Positions 23,827 through 32,024 of a stretch of 64,000 nt of DNA are shown here, piece by piece. Made by a program: the position numbers and the translations under genes. The stretch lies in assembly GCF_029626235.1 (NCBI RefSeq), contig NZ_JARUBO010000005.1, positions 4,124,501 through 4,188,500 of the forward strand, in the 5' to 3' direction. A model generated the notes under the pieces. The model did not search any database. It was not told the origin of the DNA and worked only from the letters and a program-made list of their open reading frames with translations. This DNA is from Micromonospora sp. WMMD1120 (GTDB lineage Bacteria > Actinomycetota > Actinomycetes > Mycobacteriales > Micromonosporaceae). The first letter of the stretch is position 1, and every line of letters starts with the position of its first letter.

Positions 23827-26496
23827 ATGTCGGGACGTGGCGAATGGACACTCGTCGGCCGCGACGACGAGCTGAAGACCATCGAGGCCGTGGTGGCCGC
23901 GCGACTACCCGGCCTGGTGCTGGTCGGCGACGCCGGGGTCGGCAAGACGCGGCTGCTGCGCGAGTCGCTGGCCCGCGCCGCCGAGGACGGTGTGGAGTGT
24001 CACTGGGTCTCGGCGACCGGCGCCGCGCGGTCCATCCCGTTCGGCGCCGTGTCCCACCTCATCCCCGTGCCGACCCGGTCGGACCCGGTGGGGCTGCTGG
24101 TCAGCGTCGAGCGCGAGTTCGCCCGCCGGGGCGGTGACCGACCGGTGGTCGTCGGTATCGACGACGCGCACCTGCTGGACGAGCCCTCGGCCGGGCTGCT
24201 GCACCAGCTCGCCGTGCACGGTCTGGCGGTCGCGGTGGCGACGGTCCGTGCCGGCGAACCGCTCTCGGACGCCCTGACCTCGCTGTGGGTCGGATCGGGG
24301 CGGCGGCTGGACGTCCGTCCGTTGCCGGTCGGCGCGGTGGACGACCTGCTCGACCAGGCCGCACCCGGGCCGCTCGACGCGATCAGCCGACGCCGGCTGA
24401 CGCAGCTCGCCGACGGCAACCCGCTGCTGCTGCGGGAACTGCTCGCCGACGCGATGGACACCGGAGCGCTCCGCGAGACGCGCGGGGTCTGGCGCTGGAG
24501 TGGCACCGCCTCGGGTAGCCCGCGACTGGCCGAGCTGGTCAGCGCCCGGCTGCGCGCCCTGGAACCCGCCGCCCGCCAGGTGCTCGAGGTGGTGGCCTGC
24601 GGCGAGCCACTGCCCCTGGCCCTGCTGGAGCGCTGTAGCGACCCGGCCGCCATCGAGGCCGCCGAGCGCAGCGGCATGGCGGTCGCGGAGCGCTCCGGCG
24701 CCCGGACGGCGCTGCGGATGGCCCATCCACTGTACGGCGAGGCGCTGCGGGCCAGCATGCCGGCCAGCCGCTCCCGGACGGTCTTCGGGCAGCTCGCCGA
24801 CGTGCTCGCCAGCATGCCGCTGCGCCGTCGCGACGACGCCCTGGTCGCCGGGGTGTGGCAGCTGCGCTCGGGCAGCGTCCGCCATCCGGGCATCGCGCTC
24901 GCCGCCGCCCGGCAGGCGATCGACCGCTTCGACATCGACCTCGCCGAGCGACTGGCCCGCACCGCGTACGACGCGGAGCAGGGCTGGGAGGCGCAGTGGC
25001 TGTTGGCGCGTGTGCTGCAGTACCAGGCGCGCAGCCAGGAGGCGTTCGACATGCTTCCGCCGCCCCCGCCGCCGGGCAGCAAGCGCCTCGCGATCTGGGC
25101 GATCACACGGGCCGGGCTGCTCTACTGGGGTCTGGACCGGATCGACGAGGCACACGGGACGCTGGGGATGGTGCCGGCGGGCGCGCCGGGCCACGACCTG
25201 ACCGAGGCGACCCGGTCGTGGGTGCTGTTCTACGACGGCCGGTGCGAGGCGGCCCTGGCGGTCGGCCAGGCGGTGTTGGCGCGGCCCAACATCAGCGTCC
25301 GGGCCGCCAGTTGGGCGACGATGGGCGCCGCCTCGGCGGCCGGCATGCTCGGTCGGCTCGGCCTGGCAGCCGAACTTGCCGAGCGGGGTCGGGCCGTGCT
25401 CGCCGCCGTACCCGAGCGGTTGCCGTGGAACGAGGCGCAGGTCGGGCTGGGCCTCTGCTACGCCCGCTACGCGGCCGGCGAGCTGACCGGGGCGGCCGAC
25501 CTCGCCGACCAGGGCTACCGCGACGCGGTGGCCAGCGACGCACGGGGCATGGTCTCCGTGTGGGCGGGCTTCCGGGGCATCATCAACAGGGCCCGGGGCC
25601 GGCTCGCCGCCGCCGAGGCCGACCTGCGGGAGGCCATCGCGCTCGTCGAGGAGAACGACCAGTACCACCTGGTACGGACGTACTGGGCGGGGCTGGCGGC
25701 CGTCCGCGCCCTCGCCGGGGACCCGGCCGGCGCCCGCCACTGGCTCGCCGCCGCGGACGCCCGGGAGCGCACCGCCAACCGGCTCTTCCACCCGTGGGTG
25801 GAGCTGGACCGAGCCTGGGTGCACGTGGCCGAGGGGGACCTCACCGCCGCGATGCGTACCGCCCGGCACGCCGCCGACCTGGCGCGGGCCAGTGAGCAGC
25901 CCACCATCGAGGCGGTGGCGCTCTACGAGTGCGCGCGGCTGGGCGCGCCGGAGTCGGTGCTGAGTCGGTTGACCGGTCTCGCCGAGTCGCTCGGCGGGCT
26001 GTCGTCGACGCTGACCCACGCCGCCGAGGGTCTGGCCCGCGACGACGCCGCGACACTGGAGACGGCAGTGGACGACCTGGTCGCCCGGGGGCACACGGTC
26101 CTCGCGGCCGAGGTGCTCGGTGCCGCCGCCCGCGCGTACGCCCGGCGCGGCCGACCCCGGACGGCGGTGGCACAGCGCGCCGCGACACTGGCCCGGGAGT
26201 GTCAATCCGTGCACACGCCCCTGCTCGCCGCCACCGCTCCCGGCGCCGAGCAGGCGACGCTGACCCGCCGGGAGCGGGACGTGGCGATGCTCGCGGTGAC
26301 GCTGCCGAGCCGCAGCATCGCCGACCGGTTGGGGTTGTCGGTCAACACCGTCAACAACAACCTGGCGCGGGTCTTCACCAAGCTCGGTGTTCGCAACCGG
26401 CAGGAACTGGCCGTGGTGCTCGGCCACGACCAGCCGCGGGCGCGGCACGGGTCAGCCGGGGCCGGGTCACCCTCCACAGTAGGTAAGGACGACTGA
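23827..26496 (+). CDS. Large LuxR-type (LAL/MalT-like) ATPase regulator
   Basis: An 889-residue regulator. ATG 23827 has GCGAGGTGA upstream, with an in-frame GTG at 23815 as alternative. An AAA/STAND ATPase opens it: VGRDDELKTIEA, Walker A GDAGVGKT (residues 34-41) and VVVGIDDAHLLD as Walker B. TPR-like helices fill about 300-800. The C-terminal LuxR helix-turn-helix is LTRRERDVAMLAVTLPSRSI with SVNTVNNNLARVFTKLGVRN. A TAGGGT -10 box at about 23783 suggests its own promoter. LAL regulators are activated by a small ligand; the adjacent SGNH gene, 74 bp downstream, may be a target. Confidence 0.9.
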   Translation: MSGRGEWTLVGRDDELKTIEAVVAARLPGLVLVGDAGVGKTRLLRESLARAAEDGVECHWVSATGAARSIPFGAVSHLIPVPTRSDPVGLLVSVEREFARRGGDRPVVVGIDDAHLLDEPSAGLLHQLAVHGLAVAVATVRAGEPLSDALTSLWVGSGRRLDVRPLPVGAVDDLLDQAAPGPLDAISRRRLTQLADGNPLLLRELLADAMDTGALRETRGVWRWSGTASGSPRLAELVSARLRALEPAARQVLEVVACGEPLPLALLERCSDPAAIEAAERSGMAVAERSGARTALRMAHPLYGEALRASMPASRSRTVFGQLADVLASMPLRRRDDALVAGVWQLRSGSVRHPGIALAAARQAIDRFDIDLAERLARTAYDAEQGWEAQWLLARVLQYQARSQEAFDMLPPPPPPGSKRLAIWAITRAGLLYWGLDRIDEAHGTLGMVPAGAPGHDLTEATRSWVLFYDGRCEAALAVGQAVLARPNISVRAASWATMGAASAAGMLGRLGLAAELAERGRAVLAAVPERLPWNEAQVGLGLCYARYAAGELTGAADLADQGYRDAVASDARGMVSVWAGFRGIINRARGRLAAAEADLREAIALVEENDQYHLVRTYWAGLAAVRALAGDPAGARHWLAAADARERTANRLFHPWVELDRAWVHVAEGDLTAAMRTARHAADLARASEQPTIEAVALYECARLGAPESVLSRLTGLAESLGGLSSTLTHAAEGLARDDAATLETAVDDLVARGHTVLAAEVLGAAARAYARRGRPRTAVAQRAATLARECQSVHTPLLAATAPGAEQATLTRRERDVAMLAVTLPSRSIADRLGLSVNTVNNNLARVFTKLGVRNRQELAVVLGHDQPRARHGSAGAGSPSTVGKDD

Positions 26497-26570
26497 TCTA
26501 CCGGGTCACGGGGCCGATGCCTACCGTTCGGTAACACCTACCGGTGCATCTCAGTCCCCTGGAGGACGGC

Positions 26571-28592
26571 ATGAGCCAACTCGACCCGAGCGGACCACCA
26601 GGACCACGGTTCACCAGGTCGCATCACGTCCAGAACGCTGTCTTCGCCGCCGGGGTGGCGCTGGTGGTGGCAGTGGTCACCACCGGGCTGGCCCCCACCG
26701 CCGACGGTGCCCCACCCGCAGCCGTCGCCGCCACACCCGATCGGGTGTCGTACGAGGCGGCGCCGTGCACCCGGGAGTTGGAGGGCACGACCTGGTTGCT
26801 CGACCCGTGCGTCGAGCCGGGCGGGAAACTCCCGGCCGCAGTCGAGGCGCGACTCGCGCGGATCCGTACCGAGAAGGCCGCGGCTACCGCCGACTGCCCG
26901 GACCCGACGGAGTCACCCTCGCCCTCGACCTCGCCGACCCGGGAGACCCGTCCGCCGGTGACCGTCGAGCCGGTGTCGCAGCGAGCCGCCGCCGCGACCG
27001 CGACCGCCCCCACGTCGACGGCGACCGCTCCCACGTCGACGGCGTCGCCATCGTCGACCGCCGAGCCCACCGACACGCCCTGCCCCTCCGGCAGCGCGTC
27101 CCCATCGGGCAGCGCCTCACCATCGACAAGCGCGTCGCCGTCGGAGAGTGCGTCACCGTCGGAGAGTGCGTCACCCTCGGAGAGCGCGTCGCCGTCGGAG
27201 AGTGCGTCGCCGTCGGAGAGCGCGTCGCCGTCGGAGAGCGCGTCACCCTCGGAGAGCGCGTCACCCTCGGAGAGCGCGTCGCCGTCGGAGAGTGCTTCTC
27301 CCTCGGAGAGCGCGTCGCCGTCCGGGACCGCCTCTCCGTCGGAGAGCACGTCGCCGTCGGGCAGCGCCTCACCGTCCGAGTCGGCCTCCCCGAGCGAGTC
27401 GTCCTCACCGAGCGACGATCCGGACCCGACCGACCCACCGACCGGCCCCACCGGCGGGCCGCCTCCGCCGCCCCCACCGCCGCCGCCGACCGGCTGCCCG
27501 AACGTGAGCGGCAACCCCACGCTGGTGGACGCCAACAAGGACCGGATCCGCTGCCGGGAGGTGCAGACCGTCTCGGACGACACGGTCCTGACCCTCACCG
27601 GTGACTCGATCAGCTCGTCGCACCACCAGTGGGGCTTCGGCGTGGGCCCCGGTTGCCCGATGACCTCGTTCGACGACCGTGGTATGCCCGGCAACAACGG
27701 GGTCTTCAGCTACGGGCGGCGCTACTTCGACATGGACGGCAGCATCGTCGACTACGACAACTACGCCCGCACCGGTTACGGGACCGGCGACATCATCGCC
27801 GGTCGCGCCGGCCCCGACGCCTGTGGCAACGCCTGGGCACGGGTGGCCAGCCCACTCGGCCTCGCCACCGCACGGATCGCCAAGGCGAAGGCGGACGGAC
27901 ACCAGGCGTACCACGCCACCACCGGTGGCGTGAACAACACCAACTGGACCACCGTGCTGACCCGCCTGGCGATGTGTCGCGCTCTCGAGTTCGCGGGCGA
28001 GACGCTGAACCCGTACGGCGTCTTCCGCTTCGAATGGGCGGCGGTGGGCGGCAAGGCCGGCATCGTCACCAACGGCGGTGGCTGCAACTTCTGGCTGGAC
28101 CTCCCGGTGGGCGAGGACTACTACATCAACATCGGTGTGCCCCGCTACGACGGCCCGGCCCAGTACTCCACGATCACCGCACACGCGACCAGGATCGTCA
28201 ACGCGCTGCTCACCGCCGGTGCGGACAAGGTGGTGTGGATGCTCTACTACGACATCACGCCGGCGAACGTCGACGTCGGACAGTACGCCTGGGCCAAGCT
28301 CAAGTCGCTCCTGCCGCCCTCGACACACTCGTACCTGCCGGCGGCCCCGGTGTCGACGCTGCAACCGCTCATCGACCCGCTCTGGGTGGGTACCGTACGG
28401 GGTGTGATCGGCGACCTCAACCGGGCGATCCAGCTCGGCGTCCCGTTCCACGAGTCCGTCCGGGTGGCGCTACCGCCGCCGTTCACCCCCGGTGACATCC
28501 AGATAACCGCTGAGGGTGGCTCGCCGCACCCCAGCCCGTCCGGGCAGGACGCGTTGGCCAACACCCTGGCCGGGGCGCTCAACGACATCTGA
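26571..28592 (+). CDS. Membrane-anchored SGNH/GDSL-type hydrolase with Ser-rich stalk
   Basis: A 673-residue surface protein. ATG 26571 follows GGAGG. The chain runs: cytoplasmic tail, one membrane segment (about 23-41), a region with PCTRELEGTTWLLDP, Thr/Ala linkers, ten perfect SPSESA-type units (residues 188-247) and a proline run. The C-terminal domain from about residue 309 has block I LTLTGDSISSSHHQWG with Ser346 and a His at 653 in GGSPHPSPSGQDALA, as in SGNH hydrolases. The usual block V Asp three before this His is absent, so catalysis needs confirmation. The stalk would hold the enzyme away from the wall. The promoter region contains TACCG-TT-CGGTA at 26522-26533. Confidence 0.75.
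   Translation: MSQLDPSGPPGPRFTRSHHVQNAVFAAGVALVVAVVTTGLAPTADGAPPAAVAATPDRVSYEAAPCTRELEGTTWLLDPCVEPGGKLPAAVEARLARIRTEKAAATADCPDPTESPSPSTSPTRETRPPVTVEPVSQRAAAATATAPTSTATAPTSTASPSSTAEPTDTPCPSGSASPSGSASPSTSASPSESASPSESASPSESASPSESASPSESASPSESASPSESASPSESASPSESASPSESASPSGTASPSESTSPSGSASPSESASPSESSSPSDDPDPTDPPTGPTGGPPPPPPPPPPTGCPNVSGNPTLVDANKDRIRCREVQTVSDDTVLTLTGDSISSSHHQWGFGVGPGCPMTSFDDRGMPGNNGVFSYGRRYFDMDGSIVDYDNYARTGYGTGDIIAGRAGPDACGNAWARVASPLGLATARIAKAKADGHQAYHATTGGVNNTNWTTVLTRLAMCRALEFAGETLNPYGVFRFEWAAVGGKAGIVTNGGGCNFWLDLPVGEDYYINIGVPRYDGPAQYSTITAHATRIVNALLTAGADKVVWMLYYDITPANVDVGQYAWAKLKSLLPPSTHSYLPAAPVSTLQPLIDPLWVGTVRGVIGDLNRAIQLGVPFHESVRVALPPPFTPGDIQITAEGGSPHPSPSGQDALANTLAGALNDI
27132..27311 (+). 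repeat. Ten 18-bp units encoding the SPSESA stalk
   Basis: Ten in-frame 18-bp units, of the form GCGTCGCCGTCGGAGAGY, encode ASPSES. They vary at wobble positions (GCC/ACC, GTC/CTC, AGT/AGC) while the amino acids stay the same. Less regular units flank both sides. The pattern points to selection on the protein and repeat-length variation. Confidence 0.9.
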
Positions 28593-28617
28593 CGCGCACC
28601 TGACCCACCCGTGGAAT

Positions 28618-28647
28618 GGGGAGGAGCTGCCGACGCGGCTCCTCCCC
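28618..28647 (+). terminator. Hairpin terminator after the SGNH gene
   Basis: GGGGAGGAGC pairs with GCTCCTCCCC around a ten-base loop (28628-28637), 26 bp after the stop. Confidence 0.75.
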
Positions 28648-28736
28648 GTCACCGGACGAATGGAAGTCTGCCTGAATTGCGCGTATCGCCCCGGTACCTG
28701 TCCTGCTGCGCCGTACCCTCGGGACAAAAATTGCTA

Positions 28737-28742
28737 TACGGT
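28737..28742 (+). promoter_or_regulatory. -10 box TACGGT of a probable leaderless promoter
   Basis: TACGGT lies six bases before the ATG at 28749, which lacks a ribosome-binding site. The upstream GGGACAAAAATTGCTA is unusually AT-rich for this window. Confidence 0.6.
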
Positions 28743-28748
28743 CGGCGA

Positions 28749-28970
28749 ATGAAGGTCGAGGAGCACTGGTGGAACGGAGACACGACCCCGCGCGGACGCC
28801 GGGACGTGTATATCCGTACTGACGGGCAGGGTTGGGAGGTCCGCGCCCAGATCGGTGGGGCGTCGGGTCGTGAGCGGGTGCAGCAGTGCCCCAGCAGGGC
28901 CTCGGCGGCCATCCTCGCCGACGCCTGGCGCGGCACCCACCCTTCCTGGCGCGAGCTGAAGCAGCGCTGA
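28749..28970 (+). CDS. Small basic protein of unknown function
   Basis: A 73-residue protein starting MKVEEHWWNGDTTPRGRRDV and ending SWRELKQR. It has four Trp and a pattern of short beta-strands (VYIRTDGQGWEVRAQIGGAS) followed by a helix (ASAAILADAWRG). This resembles small actinobacterial proteins with a WYL-like or AP2-like single-sheet fold, but no family is certain. The ATG is placed six bases after a -10 box, so it is probably translated leaderless. It stands alone between terminator 28618-28647 and a 240-bp gap. Confidence 0.65.
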   Translation: MKVEEHWWNGDTTPRGRRDVYIRTDGQGWEVRAQIGGASGRERVQQCPSRASAAILADAWRGTHPSWRELKQR

Positions 28971-29107
28971 TCCGGCGCCGGGCCGGGTCGGCGACCCCCT
29001 CCGGGCTTGCGCCCGGTACACCCGTCGACCGGGCCCGGCGCACGGAATCCTAGTGATCATCTGATGACAGGTAGTTCCAGTCAGGCGGATTCAGCTACTT
29101 TCCATCA

Positions 29108-29176
29108 CTTGATCAAGCGTGACACGTGATCAATGGCGACGGGAGACCGTGTCTCCGCCCTCAGGTCGGGTATACG
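29108..29176 (+). promoter_or_regulatory. Candidate regulatory region of the small acidic gene
   Basis: This part of the 240-bp gap 28971-29210 holds the perfect palindrome CTTGATCAAG (29108-29117), an inverted repeat GGAGAC-CGT-GTCTCC (29142-29156) and TATACG (29171-29176), a possible -10. The rest of the gap shows only GC-rich hairpin potential near 28975-29035. Confidence 0.4.
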
Positions 29177-29210
29177 GGGGTCCGCCGGTCGCGCCCGATG
29201 GAGGTCGCCC

Positions 29211-29372
29211 ATGCCGCAGGGTCCCGAGAAGGGGAACTCGACGCTCGACGAGGAGATCCTGGAGGCCGAGCGGCAGCTCGCCAACCTCAGCGACACCTCC
29301 GACGACGACGCGCTGACCGACGACGACGCCCGCGCGCCGGACGACGCTCCCTCCGAGCAGAACGCCGACTAG
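29211..29372 (+). CDS. Small acidic protein of unknown function
   Basis: A 53-residue protein starting MPQGPEKGNSTLDEEILEAE at ATG 29211, seven bases after GGAGG. It is strongly acidic (TSDDDALTDDDARAPDD) and has one predicted helix, EEILEAERQLANL. Two in-frame starts lie upstream but only this one has a good ribosome-binding site. It is followed immediately by a 19-bp hairpin. Disordered acidic proteins like this can be DNA mimics or charge-buffering partners; nothing here decides. Confidence 0.65.
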   Translation: MPQGPEKGNSTLDEEILEAERQLANLSDTSDDDALTDDDARAPDDAPSEQNAD

Positions 29373-29375
29373 GGC

Positions 29376-29438
29376 GTGTGTCCCGGACGTGCCGCCCTGC
29401 CTGAACCGGCAGACCGGCCCGGCACGTCCGGGACACAC
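29376..29438. terminator. Very long 19-bp hairpin terminator between convergent genes
   Basis: GTGTGTCCCGGACGTGCCG (29376-29394) pairs without mismatch with 29420-29438. The 25-base loop can form a small inner hairpin. It begins three bases after the acidic gene and ends seven bases before the DUF1062 gene. Confidence 0.85.
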
Positions 29439-29445
29439 AGTGGAC

Positions 29446-29994
29446 TCAGCGTTTGAGGGTGAACGTGAAGTCGCCGGAGAGCCGACCGCCCAACCGGACC
29501 GCCGACACGAGCCTCCCTTCCGTGATCAGTCGACCGACCTCGCCCCGCGACAGACCGCAGCCGTCGGCGATCAGGCGTACCGGCCGGACCGGGATCCGCG
29601 CCGCGAAGCGGACGGCGACGTCGAGCACGTCGTGATCCAGGTCGACCGGTCCGCCGGTGTCCAGCCGCCAGGCGTCGGTCCAGTCCAGGTCGAATCGGTT
29701 ACGGCGCTGCACGGCCGGGTCCTGGAGCAGCTCGGCGATCAGCCCGCTGTCGTTGTCGTGCAGCCGGTCGAGCAGTTCGGAGCGGATGGCGCCCACCGTC
29801 ACCCGCTCCAGGACGGTGAGCTTCGCCGTGACCCCGCAGGCGGCGCAGAGCGCGAGGAGCCAGACGTCGATGAGTTTGTGGTTGGCGTTGACGCGGAACC
29901 GGCCGCTGGGCCGCAGTCGCTGCGACGCGCAGACGTGACAGCGACGGCGGACGAGGGGCAGGCAGGTGGGCACGACGGCCCAGGTGATGAGCAC
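29446..29994 (-). CDS. DUF1062 family protein
   Basis: A 182-residue protein starting at GTG 29994 (VLITWAVVPTCLPLVRRRCH). Two CxxC pairs, RRCHVCASQRLRPSGRFRVN and LCAACGVTAKLTV, probably bind zinc, and FRVNANHKLIDVWLLALC is the conserved DUF1062 core. The C-terminal part has VGRLITEGRLVSAVRLGGRL, a helix-turn-helix or S4-like segment that may bind RNA. No Shine-Dalgarno sequence is visible before the GTG. DUF1062 has no established function. Confidence 0.8.
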   Translation of the reverse strand: MLITWAVVPTCLPLVRRRCHVCASQRLRPSGRFRVNANHKLIDVWLLALCAACGVTAKLTVLERVTVGAIRSELLDRLHDNDSGLIAELLQDPAVQRRNRFDLDWTDAWRLDTGGPVDLDHDVLDVAVRFAARIPVRPVRLIADGCGLSRGEVGRLITEGRLVSAVRLGGRLSGDFTFTLKR

Positions 29995-30196
29995 GGGGGT
30001 ACACCGGTTTCCGTGAGAGATCCGCAGCAGGAAGGAGCGCGGCGCGAGGGCGCGACGCGCGACAGATCAGTGCTCGGGAAAACTCACAGGGTGTACAACG
30101 GCACGTCCTTGCCTAGACGACCCGGATGCGCAGCACGGTAACGGCGGACAGGGGTCCGCTCCACCGCTTTTCGGCGCGGGTAGGTCGTCGGCGACG

Positions 30197-31258
30197 TCAG
30201 TCGGTCGGGACCGGCAGCACCACGCCCTCGGCGGCCGACCGGTGCGCCAGCTCGATCAGCTCGACGGTGGCGACCGAGTCCCGGGGGTCCACCGGCAGCG
30301 GCGTGCCGTCCCGCAGCGCCGCCGCCACCCGCGCGTAGAAGGTCTGGTACGCGCCCGGCTCGGTCGGCACCGGTCGCAGGTCACCGTCGACGCCGAGCAG
30401 GCCGTAGCGCTCCGGCGGGACCTCGCCCCAGCCCGGCTGGCCCGGACGACCGCCGTCGTGCAGCGCCGCCTCCTGCACGTCCAGCCCGTACGTCGTGTAA
30501 CCGGCCCGGTCGCCCAGCACCCGCAGCCGGGGCCCGAGTTGGGCGGTCACCGCACCCATCCACAGGTGCGAGTGGACCCCGTTCGCGTGTGTCAACGCCA
30601 CGAAGGCGTCGTCGTCCACGGCCGCGCCCGCGCGGCGACGGTCCACCTCGGCGTAGACCCGCTCGACCGGGCCGAAGAGCTGCACCGCCTGGTCGACGAG
30701 GTGGGCGCCGAGGTCGAACAGGGCGCCACCGGCCTCCTCCGGGCCGGCCAGCTCCCGCCAGCCCGGCTTGATCGCCGGGCGGAACCGCTCGAACCGCGAC
30801 TCGAAGCGCAGCACCCGGCCCAGCTCACCCTGCTCCACCAGGCTGCGGGCGGTCAGGAAGTCGCCGTCCCAGCGCCGGTTCTGGAACACCGTCAGCGGCA
30901 CCCGACGCTCGGTCGCCTCGTCCACCAGCTCGCGACCCTCCGCCGCCGTGGCCGCCAGTGGCTTGTCGACGACGACCGGCAGACCGGCGGCGAGCGCCGC
31001 CCGCGCCAACGGCACGTGGTGCCGGTTCGGCGTCGCGACCACCACCAGGTCCAGAGACTCCGGGGTACGCCAGAGTTCGTCGGCGTCGTCGACCAGCCGG
31101 GCGTCCGGGAAGTGCTGCCGGGCCTGCTCGCGCCGCTGCGGATCGCGGGTCACGACGGCGTCCAGCCGCAGCCCCGGAGTGGCGGCGATCAACGGGGCGT
31201 GGAACACCCGGCCCGCCAGTCCGTACCCCAGCAGCCCAACCCGCAGTGCCTCCGCCAT
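30197..31258 (-). CDS. Gfo/Idh/MocA-family oxidoreductase
   Basis: A 353-residue NAD(P)-dependent dehydrogenase. ATG 31258 (MAEALRVGLLGYGLAGRVFH) follows GGGGGC. The Rossmann motif GLLGYGLAGRVFHAP and the catalytic-lysine motif VVVDKPLAATAAEG, in place of the usual EKP, identify the YdgJ/Gfo branch. The C-terminal sheet has GGALFDLGAHLVDQAV. Such enzymes oxidise or epimerise sugars, inositols or related alcohols. No sugar operon is adjacent, so the substrate is open. It stands alone on the minus strand. Confidence 0.87.
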   Translation of the reverse strand: MAEALRVGLLGYGLAGRVFHAPLIAATPGLRLDAVVTRDPQRREQARQHFPDARLVDDADELWRTPESLDLVVVATPNRHHVPLARAALAAGLPVVVDKPLAATAAEGRELVDEATERRVPLTVFQNRRWDGDFLTARSLVEQGELGRVLRFESRFERFRPAIKPGWRELAGPEEAGGALFDLGAHLVDQAVQLFGPVERVYAEVDRRRAGAAVDDDAFVALTHANGVHSHLWMGAVTAQLGPRLRVLGDRAGYTTYGLDVQEAALHDGGRPGQPGWGEVPPERYGLLGVDGDLRPVPTEPGAYQTFYARVAAALRDGTPLPVDPRDSVATVELIELAHRSAAEGVVLPVPTD

Positions 31259-31358
31259 GCCGTGCCCCCATTCCAGTGGTCCGCGCCCGGTCCGGCGGCG
31301 GTTCCGCAGACCGAATCTACGCCCCGGGCGGCCCGGCCCGACCACGGCCCGGCGCTGG

Positions 31359-32024
31359 TCAGCCCCCCGGCTCGGCGCGCAGGTAGGTCAGCACCGCGAG
31401 CACCCGGCGGTTGGTGTCGTCACTGGGCGGCAGGTCGAGCTTCAGCAGGATGCTGCCGACGTGCTTGCCGACCGCCGCCTCGCTGACGTGCAACCGGCCG
31501 GCGATCGAGGCGTTGGACCGGCCCTCGGCGAGCAGCGCCAGCACCTCACGTTCCCGCGCGGAGAGCGCGGCGAGCGGGTCGCGTGGGCGGTGCAGCAGTT
31601 GCCGCACCACGTCCGGGTCGATGGCGGTGCCGCCGGCGGTGACCCGGCGCAGGGTGTCGACGAACTCGGCGACCTCGGCGACCCGGTCCTTCAGCAGGTA
31701 GCCCACCCGCTGGCCGTCGCCGCTGTCCAGCAGCGCGGCCGCGTACCCGGTCTGCACGTACTGGCTGAGCACCACGACCGGCAGGTGCTGTCGCTCGGCG
31801 CGCAGCGTGACGGCCGCGCGCAGCCCGTCGTCGTGCCGCCCCGGCGGCATCCGGATGTCGGTCAGCACCAGGTCCGGCTGGTGCGCACGGGCCGCCTCCA
31901 GCAACTCCGGCGCGGAGCCGACGGCCGCGCACACTGTGAAGTCGAAGCGGGTCAGCAGCGCGACCAGGCCCTCCCGCAACAGCACCTCGTCCTCCGCGAG
32001 CACCACCCGGGTCAGCGACGGCAT
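31359..32024 (-). CDS. NarL/FixJ-family response regulator
   Basis: A 221-residue two-component regulator starting MPSLTRVVLAEDEVLLREGL at ATG 32024. Acidic residues at 11-13 and Asp56 in DLVLTDIRMPP form the phosphorylation site, and Lys in YLLKDRV completes the receiver. The LuxR-type DNA-binding domain is LSAREREVLALLAEGRSNAS with SEAAVGKHVGSILLKLDLPP. Its start lies within the 3' end of the histidine kinase gene (13-bp overlap), so the two are co-translated. Target genes are not visible here. Confidence 0.93.
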   Translation of the reverse strand: MPSLTRVVLAEDEVLLREGLVALLTRFDFTVCAAVGSAPELLEAARAHQPDLVLTDIRMPPGRHDDGLRAAVTLRAERQHLPVVVLSQYVQTGYAAALLDSGDGQRVGYLLKDRVAEVAEFVDTLRRVTAGGTAIDPDVVRQLLHRPRDPLAALSAREREVLALLAEGRSNASIAGRLHVSEAAVGKHVGSILLKLDLPPSDDTNRRVLAVLTYLRAEPGG

